Positions 36,655-50,987 of a stretch of DNA of 62,000 nt are shown piece after piece (within the stretch, counting starts at the first letter, position 1; each line of letters starts with the position of its first letter). The notes under the pieces are model-generated. The model made no database searches, had not been told where the DNA came from, and saw only the letters and a list, made by a program, of their open reading frames with translations. The stretch covers positions 8,834,659-8,896,658 of the forward strand of contig CM022678.1 in assembly GCA_012295275.1 (NCBI GenBank), read 5' to 3'. Source of the stretch: Chrysomallon squamiferum. Lineage: Eukaryota > Mollusca > Gastropoda > Neomphalida > Peltospiridae. Both the position numbers and the translations under genes were made by a program.

Positions 36655-36780
36655 ATTGTTATTTTATTATTATTATTATTGTTATTATTATTATTATTGT
36701 TATTGTTATTGTTATTATTATTGTTATTGTTATTGTTATTATTGTTATTATTGTTATTGTTATTTATTGTTATTATTATT
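36655..36780. repeat. (ATT/GTT)n microsatellite
   Basis: Interrupted trinucleotide run giving long artefactual ORFs. Confidence 0.9.
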
Positions 36781-37076
36781 AATCACCATCCATCATTACC
36801 ATCGGTGTACTTCTTATTTTATTTGTTCAATATCATTTTAGTTCTTTTCTTTTTTTTTTTTTTTTTCTTTCTTTTTCTTGGGTTTTTCTTTCTTGTTTGT
36901 AATGAAGATGTTGGTGATATTTAATTTTGAGCACTGTTGCTGGTTTTTTTTTGATGGATTTAAGCAAAATTTTCATCTTCTTTCCAGGCAGATGTTGCTT
37001 TTGAGATGGAAGCCGATGTTGATGGACTCTCTGCTTTTTGACTCTCTGCTGTTCTGGTCTGTCTGTGTGTCTGTTT

Positions 37077-37285
<209 letters not shown>

Positions 37286-37549
37286 AAAAGGCATCTAAAT
37301 AATTAGACATTTTAAAATTAAAGAAAATTGACGATACACAACTGTGTGGCTATTCGACACATGCGGCGAGTGAATGAATGCCACGTGGATTGAAAGAGTG
37401 GTTCCTGTCTGGTGAGGACAACACTCCCGCGCGTGAACTGTGAAAATAGCGTCGGGGAAACAAATTGTGGATTTCTGGTCTGATACCTGTAGTAGTAGCA
37501 ACGAAGAGTTACTCCTTTATTTGTTTCAATGTTTTCAACATGTAATTCT

Positions 37550-37551
<2 letters not shown>

Positions 37552-37637
<86 letters not shown>
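37552..37637. repeat. (CT)n microsatellite
   Basis: About 42 CT units. Confidence 0.95.
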
Positions 37638-37640
<3 letters not shown>

Positions 37641-37844
37641 CATAAATAGAAGATTTGTATACAGAGGGAGTATTAGGAGATGTTAGGAGATACATTCACT
37701 CAACAACTGAATTTTATATTCAATATGAGTTGTGTGATTTAACAAAAACACAGAGACATCGAGCTGAGACATTCACATCATCCAGAGATTTATTGATATA
37801 CTGATATTTTCAGTACATCTACAAACAGTGAATTAACATGATGG

Positions 37845-37946
<102 letters not shown>

Positions 37947-38358
37947 TGCAGTTATGTCTGGTTTCAACTGGCGAGGTTTCTCATGAGACAGTTTCTTGTG
38001 GAGTCTTTATTCACTATGATTTTCAGACCAAGCCTCGAAATAGTCATGAGAATGTTCTCGTAACGGTAGACTCCTCACAAAGTGTACAGAATAAACAACA
38101 TTACCTTTACTGTATCATCTATCTGTTGTTCCATCCATCTGTCAGTTCATACACACATCTCTAATCCAACCACTCATCTATCCATGTTTACTGAGAAGTG
38201 TAGAAAGTGCTCCAATATGATCAATAAATGTTACATTATTTATATTATATTTATTTATCATGCAAAACATGATGAGTTTTTAGTAAAATATTACCAAGAA
38301 TGGCAATTTTTACTTTCTTTCTTTCTTTATTTCTTTTATTTATTTTTATTTTATTTTT

Positions 38359-38359
38359 G

Positions 38360-38402
<43 letters not shown>
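38359..38402. repeat. Poly(A) tract
   Basis: About 44 A residues. It may mark the 3' end of an unrecognised retroelement, but no body is identified before it. Confidence 0.8.
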
Positions 38403-38407
<5 letters not shown>

Positions 38408-38726
38408 TTGTAGTGAAAGTTAGTAATTCAAACTGGTGACCGTTTTTACTGTGCCTGCAATGAATTACTTTAATGATAATAAGAGAGGAGTAACAGACAA
38501 GCTCATTTTTATAAAAATGGCAGAAATTACTTGAAATAATATCAAAACATTGATAACTGTAGGTAAGTTAACTTTGCCATTAATTACAATTAATTAAATT
38601 TTGTACTTTGCTAATAATCATACTTTTTATTTTTTGTCAATAACAGTTCCTAAAAAATATTATATTTAATTCTTTATAATTCAGAAAGATTATTTTATTA
38701 TATCTTTTCCCTTTTTTGAGTATTAA

Positions 38727-38796
<70 letters not shown>

Positions 38797-39780
38797 TCAG
38801 TATTACAAGATGGACAGCAATTTTTAATTTGGAAATCTTGTCTAAATTTCAAGTAATTGACTATTTTGTATTTTATTATTTTGCTTCAATTTTTCAGAAT
38901 TTTAGTTTAAACTAAGTAATTACTGAGTTTAGAAAAATTGACTAGTGAATGATACTGTAACCTAAAATGTCACTTCATCATCCTAAAGATTTTTATAGTG
39001 TAATTATAATCCAGTTTTGGACTTAGTGGTGTGCAGTGTAACTTTGGTTTAAACTTTACATGTATAGCTGAAAACATTTCAAGCTGCATTTATTTACTTG
39101 AAATGGACATTATATAACTAATTGATTTATTTACTTGAAATGGACATTATATAACTAATTGCAGAGTTGCAAAATGAAGAAATGACTGATGAAAGCTTCT
39201 GGAAATGCAGATTTAACACTGCACAGGCTCTGTCATGAGTTCTAATTTTTATTATGTTAAAATCCAACATATTTTTTACAAGCTGAACTATGATATTGTA
39301 AAATATAATAAAATAAAATTAATAATTACTGGGTAACTGAAAGAAGACAGTAATATTTAAAAAAAGATTTGTACCATGTAATTAATATTTTTATAATAAA
39401 TTTTAAAGAAGATGGAGAAAATGCTTTTAATTTATTTATATTTTAATTTTAGAATTATTTGTTGTAATTTCTTAATAATCATTTATACTTACATTAAGAA
39501 CATTTTTCTTTTGCTAGTTATTTTATGGATTGAAGACAATCATTTGAAAGCTGTCAACAAAAAAGAACGCATTTAGGCAGAGAAGGCATGAAATGAAACG
39601 TGGGAGAAAAAGGACATTATCAAAACTTGAGATTCATTGATTGGTTTCTGTGTGGTCTGTGTAAGTGAACAAATCTATTTTTAGTTACAACAGTAATTTT
39701 ATAACATTGTTACACTGGTTATGACGTAGCAGCTTCACTTCTTGTTTACTACTGAGATCTCCGAATCACACTTGAATTTC
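38403..39780. other. No clear gene
   Basis: Contains an (ATT)n run at 38728-38797 and a 37 bp direct duplication near 39090-39160 (TATTTACTTGAAATGGACAT). A short basic ORF at 39565-39640 (KNAFRQRRHEMKRGRKR) is suggestive but unsupported. Confidence 0.4.
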
Positions 39781-39819
39781 TGTAGATGAATATGTGGAGT
39801 CATTTTTTAAATTCTATTC

Positions 39820-40450
39820 ATGGCTTTTTATCTCTGGAAATCATAAAAATATTTTTCCTATTTTGTCCTTTTTTTTTAATTTTTAAAAAAAAAAAAAAAA
39901 TATATTTTTTTTTGATGCATTCAGTTTATCATACATTTTTTTACATTTTTTCATCAATCCACCAGTGACAAGAATGTGTTTTCATTTTGATTAATTTTAC
40001 CACAATGTAATAATAATTATTGATCTAATGGAAGACTGTCAGTTAATTACAGCTGACAAGTTACTGAAAGTTAATTTGTAAATCTGTGCAAGTTACTGAA
40101 AGTTAATTTGAAAGTTAATTTGTAAATCTGTGCAAGTTACTGAAAGTTAATTTATGTTAATTTGTAAATCTGTGCAAGTTACTGAAAGATAATTTGTAAA
40201 TCTGTGCAAGTTACTAAAAGTTAATTTGTAAATCTGAGCAAGTTTTTTTTTATTCTGGAAATCCTAAAAATATTTTTCCTATTTTGTTTTTAAAATTTTA
40301 ATTTTTTTTTTTTGACGTGATGCATTCAGTTTATCATACATTTTTTTATTTTTTCATCAATCGACCAGTGACAAGAAATTTTGATTAATTTGTAAAATCT
40401 AATGGAAGATTGTCAGTTAATTACAGCTGACAAGTTACTGAAAGTTAATT
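39820..40450. repeat. Direct segmental duplication, about 230 bp per copy
   Basis: Copies at about 39832-40080 and 40252-40450 share CTAAAAATATTTTTCCTATT-type sequence, GATGCATTCAGTTTATCATA, TCATCAATC(C/G)ACCAGTGACA and TCAGTTAATTACAGCTGACA in the same order. Confidence 0.85.
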
Positions 40451-40872
40451 TGTAAAAGTTACTAAAAGTTAATTTTAAATCTGTTACTGTGCAAAGTTAC
40501 TGAAAAATTAATTTGTAAATCTGTGCAAGTTACTAAAAGTTAATTTGTAAATCTGAGCAAGTTACTGTAAATCTGTGCAAGTTACTGAAAGTTAATTTGT
40601 AAATCTGTGCAAGTTACTGAAAGTTAATTTGTAAATCTGAGCAAGTTACTAAAAGTTAATTTGTAAATCTGTGCAAGTTACTAAAAGTTAATTTGTAAAT
40701 CTGAGCAAGTTACTAAAAGTTAATTTGTAAATCTGTGCAAGTTACTAAAAGTTAATTTGTAAATCTGAGCAAGTTACTAAAAGTTAATTTGTAAATCTGT
40801 GCAAGTTACTGAAAGTTAATTTGTAAATCTGAGCAAGTTACTAAAAGTTAATTTGTAAGTCTGTGCAAGTTC
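40056..40872. repeat. 32 bp minisatellite
   Basis: The unit is CTGTGCAAGTTACTGAAAGT plus TAATTTGTAAAT, with GAGC/GTGC and GAAAG/AAAAG variants. From about 40640 two unit types alternate, so the higher-order unit is 64 bp. The array flanks and invades the segmental duplication. Confidence 0.9.
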
Positions 40873-42960
40873 CCTTTTAAACAGTTAGTGCTTTGATCTT
40901 AATTTAATTGCCATAGCTGAAAAATACTATTTAAAGGGTATAGAACTTTTTAACTGGATAATGTTTTATTTATTTATTTGTATTGGACTGCAGTGTTTGT
41001 CTTGTATATAAAACTTCACAGCAATTGTCTTTCATGTAACATTTGTTATTTACTGTATTAGAAGTTCACATACTTGTTATAAATGTTTTAATCACATATT
41101 TTTTAACATTTTATTTATTTTTATTTTTATTTTTAAATCTATGATAATTTTTTAAATTATATGTTCAAATTAAAATTAAAAATATTAATAAAAAAATGCT
41201 TAAAATTTATGAAAAATATGGTAAACATTAGTACAAAAATACTTTTTCACTTTTAACATTTAATTCCTTTTTAACTAACTTTGAATGATTCAGAATAAAG
41301 ATACTGTATTTAAAATTTATTTCCAAAAACATGAATGGATATTATTATATATTTTTTTAATTTAAAAAAAAAAAAGTTTTATCTTTCAATTTTTACTTTA
41401 TATCACCTGACTGTTCTTTGTGTATGCTCACACTGTTATTTATCTGGAACTGTCAGTCTGACAAGTCAGTGTATCTGAATGCAGACTGATCTTAGGGTTC
41501 CTTGTCCTGAATGATAGCCAGTGGATGGTCAGTTATTTGACATTTGGCTTAGGAACCTCTGTTACATTTAATATTTTTGAGGACAGGAATGATTTTTATT
41601 TAATCCCCATATTTTTATCTAACTGACCTAAATCTTTAGGAATGTTTTACTGTAAAGATCCTGAGATTTTTTTCAGTTTTTGTATTTGCTGATAAATGGT
41701 CCCAGTTTTATCCTGTATTGAATTACAACAGGTTGTGTTTATTATTGGTTAACTGTTTGCTGTTAGATGATGAAAGCCTATTTCAGTGGTGGGGATGTTA
41801 AGTTGATTTTATAGAATTATAAAAATGAACTTTTCATGGGATTTATACATGGTAGTAGACACAGATGGGACAAACATTTTCAGAATTTTATAAAAGTTTA
41901 TATTGATCCTTTTCTCATGTGTTCCTCAAACAGATACATTATAAACAAAGATAAAATAATTTATGTCCAGTTTCAAAATATTTATTTTATTCAGCTGAAC
42001 CATGTTGGACCATTGTTTAGATATTTCATATTGTCTGTGGGATTTTGTCCACATCAATCTGCCATACAAACAACATTTAAATTTCATATTTAAAAAAAAA
42101 GGAAAGAAAGAAAATAAACAGAAACAACAATAAATAATAATAAATGACATATTTAAAGAAATACAACATTTCACCATTAGCTCAGAAATAATAATAACAT
42201 AGAAAACTTCAGAATTATATACAATTCTTTGTAAAAGCATCTTTGAATGAAATTAATGTTTTCTTGTATGATGATGAAACTGTTTGGTAGTTTTATTTTT
42301 ACCAGTTAACAGCAAAGGATATTTTACATGCATCACACAGGAGTGATGTGTGATCAGTCTAGTTTCTCTCATTTCCTATTTCTAATTTCTCTGTGAATAC
42401 TGATGATTTTTTATTTTATATTTTAAATATTTTAAATGTTATTCTATTTTATTTTATTTTAGTTTATTTTTCTATAAACATTATTTTATTTATTAATTTA
42501 ATTTTTCATCAGATATTTACTTGTCTATTTTAATTCTGTGTCCTGGGATTTCAGTAAAGGGCCCCTGTTGTTTTCCCAGAACATAGTTGAACTAGCTTGA
42601 TTAAGATCCCTAACTAATAATCCAAATTTATCTGCTGTAAATTGTTTAGCTTTCTTCTACATAATTTTTGGCATCATGTTCACTGTACAGATTTGTAGAA
42701 TAAATGAAGGTATCTTTGTGTGGCACATTTGTAGAATATTCAGATATCTTCATATTTGTCTGGCATGTTTACATAATAATTCTGATAACTTCATGTTTGT
42801 ATGGCAGATTTGTGGAATGATTCAAGATGTCTTCTGCTTTTATGGCAGATTTGAAGAATAATTCAGATATCTTGGCATTTGTATAGCAGATTTGAAGAAT
42901 ATTTTTTTAATCATAAAGATTATAATATCCCCTTGATTAATAAAATGTCTGATATGAGAG
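40873..42960. other. No recognised gene
   Basis: AT-rich unique sequence. Degenerate repeats built on TTTGTATGGCAGATTTG-like words lie at 42690-42900. ORFs at 41836-42240 have no recognisable domain. Confidence 0.4.
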
Positions 42961-42995
42961 ATACTTTATGGTTTCAGAATTTCTAGAACCAAACG

Positions 42996-43832
42996 TCAGG
43001 AATAACCAGTTTAATCATTGCAAAACACTGGTCATAGACAAAAATAGGAATAACCAGTTTAATTACTGCAAAACATTGGTCATAGTCAAACACAGGAATA
43101 ACCAGTTTAATCACTGCAAAACATTGGTCATAGTCAAACACAGGAATAACCAGTTTAATCACTGCAAAACATTGGTCATAGTCAAACATAGGAATAACCA
43201 GTTTAATCACTGCAAAACATTGGTCATAGTCAAACATAGGAATAACCAGTTTAATTACTGCAAAACATTGGTCATAGTCAAACATAGGAATAACCAGTTT
43301 AATCACTGCAAAACACTGGTCATAGTCAAACATAGGAATAACCAGTTTAATCACTGCAAAACACTGGTCATAGTCAAACATAGGAATAACCAGTTTAATC
43401 ACTGCAAAACACTGGTCATAGTCAAACATAGGAATAACCAGTTCAATCACTGCAAAACACTGGTCATAGTCAAACATAGGAATAACCAGTTCAATCACTG
43501 CAAAACACTGGTCATAGTCAAACATAGGAATAACCAGTTTAATCACTGCAAAACACTGGTCATAGTCAAACATAGGAATAACCAATTCAATCACTGCAAA
43601 ACACTGGTCATAGTCAAACATAGGAATAACCAGTTTAATCACTGCAAAACACTGGTCATAGTCAAACATAGGAATAACCAGTTTAATCACTGCAAAACAC
43701 TGGCCATAGTCAAACATAGGAATAACCAGTTCAATCACTGCAAAACACTGGTCATAGTCAAACATAGGAATAACCAATTCAATCACTGCAAAACACTGGC
43801 CATAGTCAAACATAGGAATAACCAATTCATTG
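42996..43832. repeat. 48 bp minisatellite, about 17 units
   Basis: The unit is AGGAATAACCAGTTTAATCA, CTGCAAAACACTGGTCATAG, TCAAACAT. Length divisible by three leaves a 289-codon frame open on the plus strand (NNQFNHCKTLVIVKHR per unit) and 280 codons on the minus strand. There is no splice or start context beyond the array, so I do not call a gene. Confidence 0.95.
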
Positions 43833-44190
43833 GCTGATCCAGAAATTAAATAAGGGAGTGGTGGTTGGATTGGGATGAAATAAACTTACTGGGAGTCCAG
43901 CTGTTTCCCAAAGATAATGAACAATGCACGTATTTTGTCAAGTTGTGATTTATAGTAAAAATTGTAAACTGTTCTCTTTCTAATAAATGCTGACACTGTT
44001 AGATTGGTTAGATCGTCACAAACACTTTGGGTGATGTATCTGCACCAGTGATTAAAATACAACCAATTATCTCAATGCATTGTTTTGTGTTGTTCACTGG
44101 CAACACTGTTTTGTTTAAGATCACAAATAACTTACAGGTTTCTGTTACATCATGTTTAATGTATTTTGATCAGTGACTTCGTAAAATTTA
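43833..44190. other. Unique spacer between two satellite arrays
   Basis: No gene, RNA or transposon recognised. Confidence 0.4.
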
Positions 44191-44195
44191 TTAAA

Positions 44196-46284
44196 ACACT
44201 AGGGATATCCATATTTATTGTTATCAGACATTGACTACATGTCTGCTGTTGTTGTAGTGGTAAGACATTAGGGATACCCATATTTATTGTTGTCCGACAT
44301 ACTCTGCATGTCTGCTGTTGTTGTAGTGGTAAAACACTAGGGATACCTATATCATTGTCAGACACCGACTACATGTCTGATGTTGTAGTGGTAAAATGCT
44401 AGGGTTACCCAAATTTATTGTTTGTGAGACATCGTCTATGTGTCTGCTATTGTAGTGGTGTAACACTAAGGATACATATTTGTGGTCAGACATCAAGTAC
44501 ATGTCTGATATCTGCTGTTGTTCTGGAGGTAAGACACTAGCCATACTCATATTTATTGTTGTCAGACATTGACTGATATCTGATGTTGTTGTAGTTGTAA
44601 AACACTAGGGATACCCATATTTATTGTTGTCAGACATCAAGTACATGTCTGATATCTGCTGTTGTTCTGGAGGTAAGACACTAGCCATATATTTATTGAC
44701 ATGACTATATGTCTGCTGTTCTGGAGGTAAAACACTAGCCATACTCATATTTATTGTTGTCAGACATCAAGTACATGTCTGATATCTGCTGTTGTTCTGG
44801 AGGTAAAACACTAGCATATTTATATTTATATTTGTCAGACATTCAACAGACATCAAGTACATGTCTGATATCTGTTGTTGTATGTAAAACACTAGGGATA
44901 CTCATATTTATTGTTGTCAGACATCAAGTACATGTCTGATATCTGCTGTTGTTCTGGAGGTAAAACACACTAGCCATGTCAGACACTCATATTTATTGTT
45001 GTCAGACATCAAGTACATGTCTGATATCTGCTGTTGTTCTGGAGGTAAGACACTAGCCATACTCATATTTATTGTTGTCAGACATCAAGTACATGTCTGA
45101 TATCTGCTGTTGTTCTGGAGGTAAGACACTAGCCATACTCATATTTATTGTTGTCAGACATCAAGTACATGTCTGATATCTGCTGTTGTTCTGGAGGTAA
45201 GACACTAGCCATACTCATATTTATTGTTGTCAGACATCAAGTACATGTCTGATATCTGCTGTTGTTCTGGAGGTAAGACACTAGCCATACTCATATTTAT
45301 TGTTGTCAGACATCAAGTACATGTCTGATATCTGCTGTTGTTCTGGAGGTAAGACACTAGCCATACTCATATTTATTGTTGTCAGACATCAAGTACATGT
45401 CTGATATCTGCTGTTGTTCTGGAGGTAAGACACTAGCCATACTCATATTTATTGTTGTCAGACATCAAGTACATGTCTGATATCTGCTGTTGTTCTGGAG
45501 GTAAGACACTAGCCATACTCATATTTATTGTTGTCAGACATCAAGTACATGTCTGATATCTGCTGTTGTTCTGGAGGTAAGACACTAGCCATACTCATAT
45601 TTATTGTTGTCAGACATCAAGTACATGTCTGATATCTGCTGTTGTTCTGGAGGTAAGACACTAGCCATACTCATATTTATTCAGACATTGACTACATGTC
45701 TGATATCTGTTGTTGTTCTGGATGTAAAACACTAGGGATACCCATATTTATTGTTGTCAGACATCAAGTACATGTCTGATATCTGCTGTTGTTCTGGAGG
45801 TAAGACACTAGCCATATTCAGACAGACATATTTATTGTTTCAGACATCATTTATTGTTGTCAGACATCAAGTACTACATATTTACATGTCTGATATCTGC
45901 TGTTGTTCTGGAGGTAAGACACTAGCCATACTCATATTTATTCAGACATTGACTATATGTCTGCTGTTGTTGTAGATGTAAAACACTAGGGATACCCATA
46001 TTTATTGTTGGTCAGACATCAAGTACATGTCTGATATCTGCTGTTGTTCTGGAGGTAAGACACTAGCCATACTCATATTTATTCAGACATTGACTATATG
46101 TCTGCTGTTGTTGTAGATGTAAAACACTAGGGATACCCATATTTTGTGGTCAGACATCAAGTACATGTCTGATATCTGCTGTTGTTCTGGAGGTAAGACA
46201 CTAGCCATACTCATATTTATTCAGACATTGACTATATGTCTGCTGTTGTTGTAGTTGTAAAACACTAGGGATACCCATATTTAT
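44196..46284. repeat. 76 bp palindrome-bearing satellite
   Basis: The central part (45061-45670) has perfect 76 bp spacing. Each unit carries TCAGACATCAAGTACATGTC followed by TGATATCTGCTGTTGTTCTG and GAGGTAAGACACTAGCC. TCAGACAT and ATGTCTGA form an 8 bp inverted repeat with a 7-base loop. Both flanks are older, divergent units, some shortened and some with TTGTAGTGGTAAAACACTAG in place of the standard sequence. Confidence 0.95.
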
Positions 46285-46850
46285 TTAGCCATGTCTCAGC
46301 AGTCTCTTTATTAACTTGTCTTTTGCCAGCATCACTGCAAGTTCTTTAGGCCTCTTCACCACCACAATTCCTCTGTCAGGAACTAATTTGCCTAGAGCTT
46401 CAATGTCGAGTTCAGTATATCCACAGTAGAGAAAATCCAATCCATTGGCAGCCTTAAGTGAGAGCCATCCTTGACATGCAAGCAGCTGAATACCAAGTGG
46501 AGCAAAGTTGTTGTTGAAGAAATCCTCAGTTACCATAGTTACCACTGACCCAGTATCTAACAAACAATCAACTTGGACTCATTGTTTTAGTTCTTTCTTC
46601 AGTCTCTCACATTTTCAGCAAATTGGTGCAACAAGGTATAATTCTTGTTGGGCACCATAGCTGAAGTTCATGCACTGATGATCAAAAATCTTATGCAGAA
46701 CTTCCCAAACCACTTCTGCTTTCACCTTGTTTAGGACTCAGCAAATCCTCATTAAGTCGTTGAGTCACAGACTTTCTTCCTGTAAAGCAGCCTGCAACTC
46801 TGCCACCTGATCTTTTAGCTTTTTAGCTTTCACCATTCTGCAAAGCTTTA
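46285..46850 (-). mobile_element. Ty3/gypsy-type retroelement relic with aspartic protease
   Basis: The minus-strand frame from about 46587 to 46285 encodes a retropepsin-like domain: CLLDTGSVVTMVTEDFF with the LDTGS catalytic motif, then AANGLDFLYCGYTELDIEAL and VPDRGIVVVKRP, typical of a gypsy family common in molluscs. Upstream on the same strand, interrupted by stops at the 46585 and 46629 areas, are CERLKKELKQ and EVLHKIFDHQCMNFSYGAQQ. A coiled-coil-like start (MVKAKKLKDQVAELQAALQE) lies near 46830. No reverse transcriptase, integrase or LTRs are seen. It is truncated exactly at the satellite border. Confidence 0.75.
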
Positions 46851-48074
<1,224 letters not shown>

Positions 48075-48333
48075 GCTAACATAGTAGGATAGTGATAATA
48101 AAAGCTAATGTAGTAAAGGAGTTAATATAGCTGTAGTTGTAGTAGGTAGTAGTAGAAGTAGTAATATTAACTAGTTTAGTAATAGTAGTAATAATAATAA
48201 TAGCAGCTATGTAGTTTTAACAGAGGTGCAGTAGGAACAGTAGCTGTAGTTGCAATAGTCACAGTAGTAGTTCCTGCTTCCTTTAAACAAGTATTTTAAA
48301 CATTTTTTTTACTAATATTTTTTTCCCTATCAG

Positions 48334-49226
48334 GCAAGGAGAAACTGTTGTCAGTTGTTGGGAAGTCATCACCACTAACAACATTGTATCTTAGCAATCA
48401 GAAGAAAAACTTAAAAGAAAATGAAATCAAAGAACTTTTCAGAAAGTTGGTTGCTGCCATTGGTAATAAATAAATTCATTTTGACAAAAGAACAATAAAA
48501 AGAATCAAGAATAAATAAATAAAAAATAAAAAAAAAAAATAAAAAAAATAAAAAAATAGCCTAAACCTAAACCTTACCCTCGTCCTAAACCTAACACTAG
48601 TCCTAATCCTAATCCTAACTATAACTCTAACCTAAGCTAATGGTAAAAATAAGAAAAAAAGAAGTAATACTAAATGAAAGGGTTTATTATTGTTAATGCT
48701 GTTGTTGGGTTGTTTTCTTTCTGAATTATTTATATAAATTTAATTAATTTTAAGGTCTCACTGTCAAGAAGTCAGGGGAGAAAGTTGAATCATCTTGTAG
48801 TTGTCTCCCTTCAGTTGCAGACAGCTTCCTGATTAAACTGACAGCACTTGGAGGACATCCTGGTAAACAGTTATATTTGTTTTTTATTTTTAACATTTAT
48901 ATGGTTCATATTTATTGAAGTTTGTCATCTCATTTATTTATTTATTTATCTTGCTCTAGGAATGCTGGGTAATATGATGCACTGTCCAGCCATTCTCACA
49001 GATAAAGGAAACAGTCAACTTCTGACACTGACACTAGGTGATGTCCTTGACATTGCAGCCATGTTGAAAGGTCATGGTGAGTGATTATATACTATGTAGT
49101 AGTAATAACAGTTCACAGCTAACTGTCTGTCTTTCTGTGTATCTGTCTGTAATAACAAACATTACATTCTGCTTATTTATGAATATTTATATTTGGTTGT
49201 CTCTCCCACTTGAAGCTTCTCTATGT

Positions 49227-49289
<63 letters not shown>

Positions 49290-49730
49290 TTTTTTTTTTT
49301 TTTTTTTTTTTTATTTCTTTATAATTCTTGATTGTTAATATATTAAAATGGCAACCTATTATTTATATATATTGTTTTCTTCTTCTTTTAGAGACCTGTT
49401 ATTTAATTGTGAATTTTATTGTTAGTAATCTTATTTTGTATTATTATGATACTGTACCATTTTATTGTTAATATAATGTAATTTCTTATTATGATTATTA
49501 TTTTAACTTTTTTTAATTATTATTTGATATATTTGTCTTATTACAATTATTATTAATATTACTATTGTTATTAGTCTTATTATAATGTATTTTTGTTATT
49601 ATTACTACTACAACTGTTACAAATACTACTGTTGTTTCTATTGCTGTTACAACTGCTACTACTACTACTACTACCACTACTACAACTACTACTACTACAA
49701 CTATTACAAATACAACTGTTGTTTCTATTG

Positions 49731-49770
<40 letters not shown>

Positions 49771-50929
49771 AACTGTTACAAATACTACTGTTGTTTTTAT
49801 TGCTGTTACAACTGCTTACTACTCCTACTACTACTACTACTACTACTACTACAACTACTACTACTGCTCTACTACTACTACTACTACTTTTGTTTTTACT
49901 ACTGTTTACTACTACTACTACTACTACTACTACTCCTAAAACTACTACTACTACTACTCCTACTACTACTACTACTACTACTACTACCATTACTACTACT
50001 ACTACTACTACCACTACTACCACTACTGTTTCAGTTTGCCAGGATCCAGTTACTTGTTCAAACAGTGGAATAGCATGGACACTGATGTCTGATTGTGTAT
50101 CTGTAGACAAGGCTATAGATTACTACAACAGAGAAGAGGTATTCCATTTAAATCATCAGTGTTTGATTAATAATATATAAATGTAATTTGGTTTACCTTC
50201 TACTCATCAGTGTTTGATTAAATATATATAAATGTCATTTGATTTACCTTCTACTCCCAATCAGTGTTTGATTAAATATATATAAATGTAATTTGGTTTA
50301 CCTTCTACTCCCAATCAGTCAGCTTCTCTCACTCTTTCTGTGTGTGTCTGTGTGTGTGTGTGTGTGTCATCTGCCTAATCCTATTAACTATATATCTGTT
50401 TACCAGTGTCTACAATAACCTTTCTGTCTGTCTGTAAGTCTGTGATTTTATCTAACTTAGTCTGTTTGTCTGGCTACATATCTACCTATCTGACTATCTC
50501 TATGTATGTTATCTAAACATATAATCTGTAAATATCTATAAGTTTTGACAATTTTGTCTGTAAATATTTCTCCCAACTGTAACACTGTTCTTTAACACTA
50601 ACAATGATTATTATGAATAATTAAAAATATGTGTTTATTGTTATCTAGGCTGACTGTTCATAGAGTCAAGAATTAACATTAAAGTTGATGATGTTAAAAG
50701 TACAGAACTGCAGGTAAAAGTCAGGTATAGTGATGATGTCATTGTCTTTTTATTTCTCTCTCACTATCTCTAATTTTCTCCTAGCCTTCTGATTTTCTCT
50801 TTCATTTTTTTCTTTCTTTCATTGTCTTTCCCTGTTCATAAAGTGTATATGCATAATTATGATAGCTAGGTTTAAACAAAGAAGTTGGTTTTTACCTTGA
50901 TGCTCATGAAAAGGCTCACATATAACAAA

Positions 50930-50987
<58 letters not shown>

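Noticed and set aside
39565-39640. Short basic ORF as a CAMSAP coiled-coil exon
   Set aside because: The resemblance is only in charge, with no conserved motif or clear splice borders.
44196-46284. CRISPR-like array (regular repeats with short palindromes)
   Set aside because: No unique spacers: the whole 76 bp unit repeats, and the context is eukaryotic.
49580-50180. ORFs of 162-195 codons rich in Leu, Tyr, Thr or Val
   Set aside because: They are translations of the CTA triplet array. Only the exon at 50035-50138 is kept.
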